Shown in pieces: positions 8,910 through 17,189 of a stretch of DNA of 27,237 nucleotides (position 1 is the stretch's first letter; every line of letters starts with the position of its first letter). Under the pieces are notes generated by a model. It saw only the letters and a program-made list of their open reading frames with translations. It did not search any database and was not told where the DNA came from. The stretch comes from Roseovarius sp. UBA6217. GTDB lineage: Bacteria; Pseudomonadota; Alphaproteobacteria; Rhodobacterales; Rhodobacteraceae. Location: NCBI GenBank assembly GCA_002421985.1, contig DISF01000065.1, positions 31,302 to 58,538 of the forward strand, given 5' to 3'. A program made the translations under genes and the position numbers.

Positions 8910-9016
8910 TCAGCCGGGCGTGATCCGGCAGGCCGCGTCACCCCCGACACTCAGAACCCGGATACTGCCATCGGGGGCCTCGCGGATGTCGCGCAGGTGG
9001 CCCGTCCGGGGCGATT
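8910..9016 (-). pseudogene. 3' remnant of a PQQ-type sugar dehydrogenase gene (putative)
   Basis: Just beyond the dxs stop, in a different minus-strand frame, the sequence reads GHLRDIREAPDGSIRVL, then SVGGDAACRITPG, then TGA at 8912-8910. This resembles the extreme C-terminus of soluble aldose sugar dehydrogenases (pattern G-x-I/L-R-D-V-R-x-x-P-D-G ... VL ... L-R-x-x-P). The preceding part of such a gene is missing: the frame runs straight into dxs coding sequence with no homology. It therefore looks like a decayed or truncated gene end. The match is by eye and short. Confidence 0.4.
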
Positions 9017-10945
9017 TCAGGCGCGCTTGTCCCTCACCTGCCCCAACCCCATGAGCGCGAGCACCCGCGCCTCGATATCGGCGGCCGAAAGGCGGGCGGT
9101 GGCATACATGTCGGCGGCGCTGGCCTGGTCGATGAAGCTATCGGGAAGCACCATCGAGCGGAACCGGAAACCGCGGTCAAATACCTCTGCTTCGGCCAGT
9201 AAATGGCTGACATGGCTGCCAAATCCGCCAATCGCGCCTTCCTCGACGGTGAGCATCGCCTCGTGGTTTTCGGCCAGGTTCAGGATCAGGTCGCGGTCCA
9301 GCGGCTTGGCAAAGCGGGCATCGGCCACGGTGGGGGTGATCCCGCGCGCGGCCAGCCCCTCGCAGGCGCGCATCACCTCCGACAGTCTTGTGCCGAAGGA
9401 CAGGATCGCCACGCCCGCCCCCTCGCGGATCACGCGGCCGCGCCCGATTTCCAGCGGCACGCCGCGCGCGGGCATCTCGACGCCGGTGCCCTCGCCGCGC
9501 GGATAGCGGAAAGCTATGGGGCCGCTATCGTGGCGCGCGGCGGTGGCGACCATATGTTTGAGTTCCGCCTCATCGGCGGCGGCCATCACCACAAAGCCGG
9601 GCAGGTTCGAGAGGAACGCGATGTCGAACGCCCCCGCATGGGTCGCCCCGTCCGCGCCGACAAGCCCGGCACGATCAATGGCGAACCGCACCGGCAGGCG
9701 CTGGATCGCCACGTCATGCACCACCTGATCGTAACCGCGTTGCAGGAAGGTGGAATAAAGCGCGCAAAAGGGCCGCATCCCCCCCGCCGCGAGACCGGCG
9801 GAAAAGGTCACCGCATGTTGCTCGGCAATGCCCACATCGAAAAGCCGCGAGGGGTAGCGCTCGGCAAAGAGGTTGAGGCCGGTGCCATCGGGCATCGCCG
9901 CCGTCACCGCGCAAATGCGCGGATCATCCGCAGCCTCGGCCAGCAGCGCATCGGCAAACACGCGCGTATAGCTCGGTGCGTTCGACGGGGCCTTGTGCTG
10001 CTTGCCGGTGACGAGGTCGAATTTCGCCGTCGCGTGGCCGCCATCGCGGGCCGCCTCGGCGGGGGCATAGCCCTTGCCCTTTTTCGTCAGCACATGGATG
10101 AGCATCGGCCCGGTCGCGCGCTCCTTGACGGTGCGCAAGACCGGCAAGAGCTGATCGAGATCGTGGCCGTCGATGGGGCCGACATAGCTGAAGCCCAGTT
10201 CCTCGAACAGCGTGCCGCCCACGGCCAACCCCTTGAGCATGTCCTTGGCGCGGCGCGCGCCCTCCTGAAAGGGCGGCGGCAGAAGCGAGATCGCGCCCTT
10301 GGCTGCGGCCTTGAAATCCTGGAACGGCGCGCCCGCGTAAAGCCGCGACAGATAGGCCGAGAGCGCCCCCACCGGCGGGGCGATCGACATCTCGTTATCG
10401 TTCAGGATCACGATGAGCCGCTTCTTCAGGTGGCCCGCATTGTTCATCGCCTCGAACGCCATGCCCGCCGACATCGCCCCGTCGCCGATAACCGCGATGG
10501 CGTCGCCGTGGCCGGTCTCGCAGGCACCGCCCAGATCGCGCGCCACGGCAAAGCCAAGGGCGGCGCTGATCGAGGTGGAGCTATGCGCCGCGCCGAACGG
10601 ATCGTAGGGCGACTCGGATCGCTTGGTGAAGCCCGACAGCCCCCCCTTCTGCCGAAGCGTGCGGATACGATCGCGCCGCCCGGTCAGGATCTTGTGCGGA
10701 TAGCATTGGTGCGACACGTCCCAGATGATCTTGTCGCGCGGCGCGTCAAAGACATGGTGCAGCGCCACGGTAAGCTCTACCACGCCCAGCCCCGCGCCCA
10801 GATGGCCGCCGGTTTCCGACACCGCCGCAATGGTCTCGGCGCGCAATTCGCGCGCAAGCTGCGGTAGTTGCGCATCGCTCAGCCGCTTGAGATCGGCGGG
10901 GATATGCACCTGGTCCAGAAGCGGTGTCTGCGGTCTGTCGGACAT
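9017..10945 (-). CDS. dxs: 1-deoxy-D-xylulose-5-phosphate synthase
   Basis: The thiamine-diphosphate enzyme that joins pyruvate and glyceraldehyde 3-phosphate, the first step of the MEP isoprenoid pathway; the product also feeds thiamine and pyridoxal synthesis. The length is 642 residues, normal for DXS. The substrate histidine lies in SETGGHLGAGLG (about 48), the ThDP motif is GDGAMSAGMAFEAMNNAG, and the catalytic glutamate is in FDVGIAEQHAVTFSAGLA. The ATG at 10945 has AAGGGG upstream. It lies 23 bp after ispA in the operon xseB-ispA-dxs, a classical bacterial arrangement linking precursor supply to prenyl chain formation. Confidence 0.97.
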   Translation of the reverse strand: MSDRPQTPLLDQVHIPADLKRLSDAQLPQLARELRAETIAAVSETGGHLGAGLGVVELTVALHHVFDAPRDKIIWDVSHQCYPHKILTGRRDRIRTLRQKGGLSGFTKRSESPYDPFGAAHSSTSISAALGFAVARDLGGACETGHGDAIAVIGDGAMSAGMAFEAMNNAGHLKKRLIVILNDNEMSIAPPVGALSAYLSRLYAGAPFQDFKAAAKGAISLLPPPFQEGARRAKDMLKGLAVGGTLFEELGFSYVGPIDGHDLDQLLPVLRTVKERATGPMLIHVLTKKGKGYAPAEAARDGGHATAKFDLVTGKQHKAPSNAPSYTRVFADALLAEAADDPRICAVTAAMPDGTGLNLFAERYPSRLFDVGIAEQHAVTFSAGLAAGGMRPFCALYSTFLQRGYDQVVHDVAIQRLPVRFAIDRAGLVGADGATHAGAFDIAFLSNLPGFVVMAAADEAELKHMVATAARHDSGPIAFRYPRGEGTGVEMPARGVPLEIGRGRVIREGAGVAILSFGTRLSEVMRACEGLAARGITPTVADARFAKPLDRDLILNLAENHEAMLTVEEGAIGGFGSHVSHLLAEAEVFDRGFRFRSMVLPDSFIDQASAADMYATARLSAADIEARVLALMGLGQVRDKRA

Positions 10946-10968
10946 GAAACCCCTTCCCGGCGTGGCGC

Positions 10969-11874
10969 TCAGCTATGGCGCGAGATAGCGAAGCGCGCGA
11001 GCGCCTGCAAGCAATGCGCCTTGTCACCAAACACAGATAGGGCGTCACAGGCACTGTCCACAAGATCCGCCGCGCGGGCGCGGGCCGCATCGAGGCCCAG
11101 AAGCGACACGAACGTGGCCTTGCCCGCGGCGGCATCCTTGCCCACGGCCTTGCCGGTCAGCGCGGCGTCGCCCTCGACATCGAGAATGTCATCGGCAATC
11201 TGAAAGGCAAGGCCGAGGCATTCGCCATAGCATTGCAAGGCGCGGGTTTGCGCGGGCGTGGCCTCTGCCATCACCGCGCCTGCGGTTGCGGCCCAGCAGA
11301 TGAGCGCGCCGGTCTTGCCCGCCTGAAGGCGGGTGATCTCGTCAAGCGTCAGGGGCGTGGCCGCGCTTTCGGCGGCGATATCCTGCGCCTGCCCGCCCAC
11401 CATGCCGCCGATACCGGCGGCGCGGGCAAGGCCCCGCACCAGCGCGAGGCGCGCGGCCTCCGGGCAGGGCGTGTCACACAGCAGATCAAAGGCCAGCGCC
11501 TGCAACGCGTCGCCCGCAAGCACCGCCGTGGCCTCGTCCCATTTGCGGTGCACGGTGGGTTTGCCGCGCCGGATATCGTCATCATCCATGCAGGGCAGAT
11601 CGTCATGGATGAGCGAATAGGCATGGACCGCCTCGATTGCCGCTGCCGCCGGGGCCGCATCCTCGCGGGCAATCCCGAAGATTCGCGCCCCCTCGATCAC
11701 CAGCATCGCGCGCAGCGCCTTGCCTCCTTCGGTGGCATAGCGCATCGCCTCGGCCACGGGGCCGTCCTGCGCCGCAAGCGCGGTCTCGATCTGCCCAAGC
11801 GCAAGGGCTGCATCGCGCGCGAGCGTATCGTGATCGAGCGGCTGCGGCGCGGCTGCGGGCGCGTCGCGCGCCAT
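10969..11874 (-). CDS. ispA: Farnesyl diphosphate synthase (polyprenyl synthetase family)
   Basis: Condenses dimethylallyl or geranyl diphosphate with isopentenyl diphosphate to make farnesyl diphosphate. It is 301 residues. The first aspartate-rich motif is DDLPCMD (D91, D92 and D97), preceded by HAYSLIH exactly as in E. coli IspA, which fits a C15 product. The second motif is DDILD within AFQIADDILDVEGD. An IPP-binding stretch reads GGKALRAML where GGKRLR is more usual. The ATG at 11874 shares one base with the xseB stop (TGATG). A GTG one codon earlier would give a GTGA overlap and is also possible. Confidence 0.93.
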   Translation of the reverse strand: MARDAPAAAPQPLDHDTLARDAALALGQIETALAAQDGPVAEAMRYATEGGKALRAMLVIEGARIFGIAREDAAPAAAAIEAVHAYSLIHDDLPCMDDDDIRRGKPTVHRKWDEATAVLAGDALQALAFDLLCDTPCPEAARLALVRGLARAAGIGGMVGGQAQDIAAESAATPLTLDEITRLQAGKTGALICWAATAGAVMAEATPAQTRALQCYGECLGLAFQIADDILDVEGDAALTGKAVGKDAAAGKATFVSLLGLDAARARAADLVDSACDALSVFGDKAHCLQALARFAISRHS

Positions 11875-12116
11875 CACGCCCCCTCGACCGGCACCGCGCC
11901 CACGGGCGCGCCTTCGGCATCAAGGGTGATCGCGGCCACCTTTTCCTCGGCTTCCTTGAGTTTGGCCTCGCAGCGTTTCTTGAGAGCTGCACCGCGCTCG
12001 TAAAGCGCGATCGACTCGTCGAGCGCCACATCGCCCCGCTCGAGCCGCCCCACGACATGCTCAAGCTCTGCCATCGCCTGCTCAAAGCTCAGCTCCGTGA
12101 CCGGTGTTTGCGCCAT
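11874..12116 (-). CDS. xseB: Exodeoxyribonuclease VII small subunit
   Basis: An 80-residue coiled-coil subunit that binds XseA to form the single-strand-specific exonuclease VII. The family signature is clear: SFEQAMAELEHVVGRLERGD, then ALDESIALYERGAALKKRCE and KLKEAEEKV. The ATG at 12116 follows AGGAG at good distance. It is the first gene of xseB-ispA-dxs, with a likely promoter at 12177-12149. An open frame continues upstream for over 1 kb, but that is antisense to the phosphotransferase gene and is not XseB. The large subunit gene is not in this window. Confidence 0.93.
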   Translation of the reverse strand: MAQTPVTELSFEQAMAELEHVVGRLERGDVALDESIALYERGAALKKRCEAKLKEAEEKVAAITLDAEGAPVGAVPVEGA

Positions 12117-12148
12117 GCCGTGCTCCTGCTGCCTGATCCTCGGGGCAA

Positions 12149-12177
12149 AGCATAGCGGGGCCGGGGCGGCGGTGCAA
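12149..12177 (-). promoter_or_regulatory. Likely sigma-70 promoter of xseB-ispA-dxs
   Basis: On the minus strand TTGCAC (12177-12172) and TATGCT (12154-12149) are separated by exactly 17 bases. The element lies about 33 bases upstream of the xseB start, in the gap shared with the divergent phosphotransferase gene. Hexamers and spacing agree well with the housekeeping consensus. Confidence 0.55.
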
Positions 12178-12218
12178 TTCGGTTGACGCCCGCCATGCTC
12201 TGGGAAAGACTTGGGCGC

Positions 12219-13142
12219 ATGAGCGACCCCACCCCCCTGCCCGCCCCGATATCCGGGGATGACCTGCCCGAGGGGGCACGGGTCGGTGCGCTGATCCGCC
12301 ACGTTCCGGGCAAGCGGCGCATCCATGCGGGCCTGTGGCAGGGGCGCGCCGCGATCTTTCGCTTTGCCGAGCCCGAGACCGCCGGGGTGCAGGCGCACGA
12401 ATGGCGCGAGGCCTGCCGCATCTGGCCCTATATGCAGGGTGCGCGGTTCCGCGTGGCCGAGCCGCTGGCCTATCTGCCCGAGCACCGCCTCATCGTGATG
12501 GAGCGGGTCGCGGGCAAGCCGCTGCTCGATCACGTTGCGCATTTGCCCGCTCACCGCCGCAGCGCCGCGCTTACCCCCGCCGCCGCGTGGCTGCGGCGCT
12601 ATACGGATGTGTCCGAGGTCTGGCATGAGGCGCGCTGCGCGGGGTGGCTGGCGCGGGCCGAACGGGCGGCGCAGGCGCAACCCTTCGCGCGGCTGCGCAG
12701 CATCGAGGCGGGCATTCTGGCCGAGATCACGCGGCTTGCCGGGCGGATCGACGGGATCGAGTGGCGGGTGGCGATCTGTCACGGCGATTTTCACCCCAAC
12801 AATCTGCTGGTGGAGGGTGAGCGCCTGACCGGGATCGACACCGGGGCCTCGGGGCGGTTGCCGGTGCTCAAGGATGTCGCGCGGATGCTGATGCATCTGG
12901 CGCGGCGCGGGCTGTGCCCCTCGGGGCGGGCATGGTGCGGGGTGGATGCGGGGATGTGCGAGGCCTTTGCCGAGGCCTTTGCCCTGACCGAGGCCGAGCG
13001 GCGGCTGGTGCTGCCGTTCTTTCTGGGCGTCGAGGCACTTCTCCGGGTCGAGACCCCGGCGCTGCGGCCCCGGCGCATCCGCACCGCCGAGCGCGTCTAT
13101 CGCGCGCTTGGCGAGGATCTCGCCGGGCTTGGCCCGGTCTGA
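12219..13142 (+). CDS. Aminoglycoside-phosphotransferase-fold (APH) family kinase, substrate unknown
   Basis: A 307-residue protein with the APH/choline-kinase fold. The N-lobe is short (RRIHAGLWQGRAAIFRFAEP). The linker has LIVMERVAGKPLLDHVA. The catalytic loop is ICHGDFHPNNLLV (HGDxHxxN), followed by the metal-binding aspartate in LTGIDTGASG. The fold supports phosphoryl transfer to a small molecule, but nothing identifies the acceptor; resistance is not implied. I chose the ATG at 12219 (MSDPTPLP) because GGGAAAG lies upstream; an ATG at 12195 lacks a ribosome site. It is a single-gene unit divergent from xseB. A 14-bp palindrome follows its stop, and it is flanked by a 13-base direct repeat (12136 and 13168). 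Confidence 0.75.
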   Translation: MSDPTPLPAPISGDDLPEGARVGALIRHVPGKRRIHAGLWQGRAAIFRFAEPETAGVQAHEWREACRIWPYMQGARFRVAEPLAYLPEHRLIVMERVAGKPLLDHVAHLPAHRRSAALTPAAAWLRRYTDVSEVWHEARCAGWLARAERAAQAQPFARLRSIEAGILAEITRLAGRIDGIEWRVAICHGDFHPNNLLVEGERLTGIDTGASGRLPVLKDVARMLMHLARRGLCPSGRAWCGVDAGMCEAFAEAFALTEAERRLVLPFFLGVEALLRVETPALRPRRIRTAERVYRALGEDLAGLGPV

Positions 13143-13162
13143 ACCGGGATGCCTCCGCAGCG

Positions 13163-13195
13163 GGGTCATCCTCGGGGCAAGCCCGGGGATGACCC
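13163..13195. terminator. Large palindrome between convergent genes (bidirectional terminator or dispersed repeat)
   Basis: GGGTCATCCTCGGG (13163-13176) pairs with CCCGGGGATGACCC (13182-13195) through 14 base pairs, one of them a T-G wobble, around the 5-base loop GCAAG. It lies between the phosphotransferase and enolase stop codons. No T-run follows on either strand. Similar GTCATCC/GGATGAC palindromes are common intergenic repeats in alphaproteobacteria. Confidence 0.6.
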
Positions 13196-13219
13196 GCGCT
13201 GCCCGAGGAAAACGCCGCT

Positions 13220-14494
13220 CTAGCGCAGGATGCTGCGCCCGGCATAGATCGCCGTCTCGCCCAGCATTTCCTCGATTCGGATCAACTGGTTATACTTGGC
13301 CAGCCGGTCCGAGCGCGCGAGCGAGCCGGTCTTGATCTGCCCGCAATTGGTGGCGACGGCCAGATCGGCGATGGTGGCATCCTCGGTCTCGCCCGAGCGG
13401 TGGCTCATGACGTTGGTCATGCGCGCGCGATGCGCCATGTCCACGGCCTGAAGCGTTTCGGTCAGCGTGCCGATCTGGTTGACCTTGACCAGCATGGAAT
13501 TGGCCGCGCCCCGCTCGATCCCCATCGCCAGCCGCGCGGGGTTGGTGACAAAAAGATCGTCGCCGACAAGCTGCACCCTGGCGCCTAGCGTGTCGGTGAG
13601 CATCTTCCAGCCCTCCCAATCGTCCTCGGCCATGCCGTCCTCGATCGAGATGATCGGGTAATCGGCGCAGAGCGCTTGCAGCCAGGCGACATTTTCTTCG
13701 CTCGACAGGCTCAGACCCTCACCGGAAATTTCATATTTTCCACCTTTGTAATATTCCGTCGCCGCGCAATCGAGCGCGAGATAAATATCTTCGCCGGGCC
13801 TGTATCCCGCCTTCTCGATGGATTTCAGAATGAAATCGAGTGCGTCGCGCGTGCTCGACAGGTTGGGCGCGAAACCGCCCTCGTCGCCCACGCCGGTGGC
13901 CAGCCCCGCCGCCGAAAGCTCCTTTTTCAGGGTGTGAAACACCTCGGCCCCCATGCGCACCGCGTCGCGGATATTCTCGGCGCTGACCGGCATGATCATG
14001 AATTCCTGAATGTCGATGGGGTTGTCGGCATGTTCGCCGCCATTGATGATGTTCATCATCGGCACCGGCAGGACGCGCGCCGAGGTGCCGCCGACATAGC
14101 GATAAAGCGGCTGCGCGCTGTAATCGGCGGCGGCCCGCGCACAGGCGAGCGAGACACCGAGAATCGCATTCGCCCCCAGCCGCGCCTTGTTGGGTGTGCC
14201 GTCAAGCTCGATCATGGTCTCGTCCACGGCCACCTGCTCGGTCGCGTCCATGCCCAGGAGCGTCTCGGCGATCTCGCCATTGACGCTGGCGCAGGCCTCG
14301 AGCACGCCCTTGCCGCCATAGCGGCCCGCGTCGCCGTCGCGCTTTTCCACCGCCTCATGCGCGCCGGTCGAGGCCCCCGAGGGCACCGCGGCGCGGCCCA
14401 GCGTGCCGTCCTCCAGCGTGACCTCGACCTCGACGGTCGGGTTGCCCCGGCTGTCAAGGATTTCGCGGGCGTGAATGTCGATGATGCTGCTCAT
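13220..14494 (-). CDS. eno: Enolase (phosphopyruvate hydratase)
   Basis: Glycolytic enzyme interconverting 2-phosphoglycerate and phosphoenolpyruvate, also an RNA degradosome partner in many bacteria. The 424-residue length is standard. Conserved parts include REILDSRGNPTVEVEV, the loop SGASTGAHEA, NIINGGEHADN, GDEGGFAPNL, metal ligands in LALDCAATE, SIEDGMAEDDWEGW and QLVGDDLFVTN, the catalytic lysine in MLVKVNQIGTLTE, and the signature SHRSGETEDATIADLAV. The ATG at 14494 begins the standard MSSIIDIHAREILDS; an in-frame start upstream (14536) adds no family sequence. It appears to be monocistronic, with its own promoter. Confidence 0.97.
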   Translation of the reverse strand: MSSIIDIHAREILDSRGNPTVEVEVTLEDGTLGRAAVPSGASTGAHEAVEKRDGDAGRYGGKGVLEACASVNGEIAETLLGMDATEQVAVDETMIELDGTPNKARLGANAILGVSLACARAAADYSAQPLYRYVGGTSARVLPVPMMNIINGGEHADNPIDIQEFMIMPVSAENIRDAVRMGAEVFHTLKKELSAAGLATGVGDEGGFAPNLSSTRDALDFILKSIEKAGYRPGEDIYLALDCAATEYYKGGKYEISGEGLSLSSEENVAWLQALCADYPIISIEDGMAEDDWEGWKMLTDTLGARVQLVGDDLFVTNPARLAMGIERGAANSMLVKVNQIGTLTETLQAVDMAHRARMTNVMSHRSGETEDATIADLAVATNCGQIKTGSLARSDRLAKYNQLIRIEEMLGETAIYAGRSILR

Positions 14495-14531
14495 GGCGTG
14501 CCTGTCCCGGAGTTGAAGGAATCCTGCCCGC

Positions 14532-14559
14532 CCCATAGCAAGAAACCCCGGCGATGCAA
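14532..14559 (-). promoter_or_regulatory. Possible eno promoter
   Basis: On the minus strand TTGCAT (14559-14554) is followed after 16 bases by TATGGG (14537-14532), about 37 bases before the enolase ATG. It lies in the short gap after the TspO-like gene and could give eno expression independent of the metal-transport operon upstream. Confidence 0.4.
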
Positions 14560-14569
14560 ACGCCCGAGC

Positions 14570-15274
14570 TTACCCGTTGCGGCGACGCAGCATCATCGCG
14601 GCGAGATAGACGATCCCCGCCCCCGCCAGCCCGATCACCCCGGCATTCACGGGGGCAAGATTGGCCACGATCACACCCGCCAGCGCCCAGATCACCGCCG
14701 CCGGATAGGCAAGGCTGTCGGGCCGCGCGCGCGTCATTGCCGCCGCGATCATCAGGGCCAGCGCAAGCCCCGCATAGGCGGCGGCCGTCTCTGACGTGAT
14801 CCCATACCCCGCCAGCACCAGCCCGACCGAGACCGAGGCCGCCGCCGTCAGCCATCCGGCATAGGCACCCACCGGCTCGACCTGCAACCAGCGGTCGCTA
14901 CTCCCTGCACGCATCAGCGCCACCAGCGCCGCCACCAGCATGATCCAGATCAGAACCGTCGCCGCGAGGACCGAGAGTTGCGCCACCGCGATCCAGCCGC
15001 TGCCCACCGCGAGACTGAGAAACAGGGCCGCGCGCCCAGTCCGCCAGTCCGGCGCATCCGCGCGCGCAATGAGCCCAAAGCCGGTGCCCGCGATCAGCCA
15101 CAGATAGATCACCCCCCAGATCGCGAAGGCATAGCCCGCAGGCTGCACCGGAGGATTGTCTTGCGGCACGGGAAATTGATCGGGCGCAAAGCCCTTGAAC
15201 CCCTCCGACAGGAACGGCGCGCCCGCGAAGGCCAGCGCGGCCACGAATGTGAGGATGGCGATGGCGCGTGTCAT
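14570..15274 (-). CDS. TspO/MBR-like multi-pass membrane protein
   Basis: A 234-residue hydrophobic protein with six to eight predicted helices. Conserved-looking segments are GYAFAIWGVIYLWL, SGWIAVAQLSVLAATVLIWIML and QVEPVGAYAGWLTAAASVSV, which resemble the tryptophan-rich sensory protein (TspO/MBR) superfamily. It is clearly longer than the usual 160-residue, five-helix TspO. The tryptophan content of the helices and the W-G-x-I-Y motif support the link; function (tetrapyrrole or stress-ligand handling in known TspO) is not established. The ATG at 15274 follows CGGGAGA. It lies 58 bp after the DMT permease and may share its transcript. Confidence 0.55.
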   Translation of the reverse strand: MTRAIAILTFVAALAFAGAPFLSEGFKGFAPDQFPVPQDNPPVQPAGYAFAIWGVIYLWLIAGTGFGLIARADAPDWRTGRAALFLSLAVGSGWIAVAQLSVLAATVLIWIMLVAALVALMRAGSSDRWLQVEPVGAYAGWLTAAASVSVGLVLAGYGITSETAAAYAGLALALMIAAAMTRARPDSLAYPAAVIWALAGVIVANLAPVNAGVIGLAGAGIVYLAAMMLRRRNG

Positions 15275-15332
15275 GGCAGTCTCCCGGAGCTGAGGGCCTC
15301 GCGCCGCACCCTCGCCCGGTTTTGAGCGGCGC

Positions 15333-16217
15333 TCAAGCTGATTTGCGGCCCTGCCGCCGCCGCCCCAGCCGCGCCTCGCGCATCAGCGTATAAAGCCCCG
15401 AGGCCACGATCACGCCCGCGCCCATCAGTGTCCAGAAATCGGGCCGCTCGCCAAAGACCGTGCCCCCGATGATCAGCGCAAAGACAAGCCGCGCATAGCG
15501 AAACGGCGTCACCACTGCCACCTCTCCCACCCGCATCGCCGCGACAATGGCATAATAGGCCGCCACACCGCACAAAAGCGCCAGCCCCAGATCGCGCATC
15601 TCGCCCGCCCCGAGCGCCACCGGCGCGCCGCCCAGTGCCATCAGGATCGCCCCTGTCGGCACCAGCGTCGCGAAAGCATAGGCCGAAAGCTGCATCGACG
15701 AGATCGCCGCAGGCACCGCCCGCGTCGCCAGATCGCGCACCGCCAGCCCGATCACCGCCCCCACCGCAAAAAGCGAGGCGGGCGCGAATCCCGCAAGCCC
15801 CGGCCGAATCACCATCAGCACGCCCGCGAATCCCACCAGGATCGCCAGCCACCGCCGCCAACCTACCGGCGCGCCCAGAAACACCGCCGCCCCCAGCGTG
15901 ACGACAAGCGGCGTCGCCTGAAGGATCGCCGAGGCGGATGACAGCGGGGTCAGCGCGATTGCCGTCACGAAGCACATGGTGCCCGCCATCTCGCCGAGAT
16001 TGCGCAGGATCACCGGGCGCGCCAGCAGATCGCGCGTGATCAGGTGCCGCCCCTGCCCGCGCGCGATCGCGGCAAAGATCACCGCGCCGCCAAGCCCGAT
16101 CACCGCGATGATCTGCCCTACCGGCATGGTCTCGGCCAGCCGCTTGATGAACATGTCCTCGAGCGCGAAACCGGCCATTGCCAGAACCATCAGCACGCTG
16201 CCGCGCAGGTTGCCCAT
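15333..16217 (-). CDS. DMT-superfamily (EamA) permease
   Basis: A 294-residue inner-membrane protein with ten predicted helices in two EamA repeats, roughly residues 4-135 and 145-282. The start of the first repeat, GNLRGSVLMVLAMAGFALED, and YARLVFALIIGGTVFGERPDFWTLMGAGVIVASG near the end are typical of the drug/metabolite transporter superfamily. Substrate cannot be read from sequence. I chose the ATG at 16217 because the first helix begins directly after it. An ATG at 16292 overlaps the upstream CDF stop as ATGA and would add 25 polar residues, so it remains an alternative. A short palindrome (TTGAGC/GCTCAA) overlaps the stop codon. Confidence 0.85.
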   Translation of the reverse strand: MGNLRGSVLMVLAMAGFALEDMFIKRLAETMPVGQIIAVIGLGGAVIFAAIARGQGRHLITRDLLARPVILRNLGEMAGTMCFVTAIALTPLSSASAILQATPLVVTLGAAVFLGAPVGWRRWLAILVGFAGVLMVIRPGLAGFAPASLFAVGAVIGLAVRDLATRAVPAAISSMQLSAYAFATLVPTGAILMALGGAPVALGAGEMRDLGLALLCGVAAYYAIVAAMRVGEVAVVTPFRYARLVFALIIGGTVFGERPDFWTLMGAGVIVASGLYTLMREARLGRRRQGRKSA

Positions 16218-16288
16218 ATCGGGGGGCCTTTCCCTTCGGGGCGTCGTTCTCTCGTGGCGCGCCTGCGCGCCGGGAGAAGGCCGCGCCG

Positions 16289-17185
16289 TCATGACAGCAC
16301 GACAGTGCCGCTATGCTTGGCCTTGTGCTCGGGCTCGACATGGATCGTCACCCGCGCATCCGGCAACGCCTCCATCAGCGCCGCCTCGATCCGGTCGCAA
16401 ATCTCGTGCGCGGCGTCAACCGTGGTCTCGCCCGGCATCACGAGATCGAAGTCGATGAAGGTCACCGGGCCTGCGTGGCGCGTGCGCAGGTCATGCGCCT
16501 CGATGGCCACGCCGTCGCGCCCGACCTCGGCAATGGCCGCGCGGATCGTGGCCAGCTCGCTTTCCGAGACCGCCTCATCCATCAGCCCGCTGAGCGATCC
16601 GCGGATCACGCCCCAGCCCGCCCACAGGATGTTGAGCGCCACCAGCACCGCCATGGCCGGATCGAGCACCTGCCAGCCCGTGACCACCGCAAGCCCGACG
16701 CCGATCAGCACGCCAAGCGACGAGACCACATCGGTCATCAGGTGCTTGCCATCGGCCACCAGCGCGGGCGAGCGCCCCGCGCGCCCCGCGCGGATCAGAA
16801 GCCACGCCCAGACCCCGTTGATCGCCCCCGCCCCCGCGCTCACGGCCAGACCCAAGAGCGGCTCGTCAAGCGCGCGGGGGGCAAGAAACCCGTCCCAAGC
16901 CTCGCGCAGGATGAAGACCGCAGCAAGCACGATCAGCACCCCCTCCAGCACCGCCGAGAAAAATTCGGCCTTGTGATGCCCGTAAGGGTGGTTAACGTCC
17001 GCCGGGCGCTTGGCCACGCGCAGCGCCACGATCACCGCCAGCGCGGTGGCCAGATTGACGAGGCTTTCCAGCGCATCCGACATCAGCGCGACAGAGCCGG
17101 TCACCTGCCACGCCACCAGCTTGAGCGCCATGACGAAAAGCCCCACCAGCACCGAGCCGATGGCCAGCCGCATCACCCGATCCAT
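16289..17185 (-). CDS. Cation diffusion facilitator (CDF) family metal exporter
   Basis: A 298-residue CDF protein that probably exports a divalent cation (Zn, Fe, Mn or Co) in exchange for protons. Six helices start with RLAIGSVLVGLFVMALKLVA. The metal sites carry the family pattern: SDALESLVNL in helix 2 and GKHLMTDVVSSLGVLIG in helix 5. The HPYGHHKAEFFSAVLEG loop is strongly conserved. The cytoplasmic C-domain (about 210-290) ends with HVEPEHKAKHS, rich in histidine. It begins 4 bp after the Fur-family gene, so the two are almost certainly co-transcribed, which suggests a metal-responsive unit. An upstream in-frame start lies inside fur and is not used. Confidence 0.9.
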   Translation of the reverse strand: MDRVMRLAIGSVLVGLFVMALKLVAWQVTGSVALMSDALESLVNLATALAVIVALRVAKRPADVNHPYGHHKAEFFSAVLEGVLIVLAAVFILREAWDGFLAPRALDEPLLGLAVSAGAGAINGVWAWLLIRAGRAGRSPALVADGKHLMTDVVSSLGVLIGVGLAVVTGWQVLDPAMAVLVALNILWAGWGVIRGSLSGLMDEAVSESELATIRAAIAEVGRDGVAIEAHDLRTRHAGPVTFIDFDLVMPGETTVDAAHEICDRIEAALMEALPDARVTIHVEPEHKAKHSGTVVLS

Positions 17186-17189
17186 GGCG

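Noticed and set aside
9203..10867. A 554-codon plus-strand open frame opposite dxs
   Set aside because: Dxs is certain from its motifs; the opposite frame shows no domain and no ribosome site.
12183..12211. TTGACG followed after 17 bases by AAGACT on the plus strand
   Set aside because: The -10 match is poor and the transcript would start at the phosphotransferase ATG itself, leaving no leader.
15322..15336. TTGAGC/GCTCAA palindrome at the DMT permease stop
   Set aside because: Only six base pairs and no T-run in the direction of transcription.
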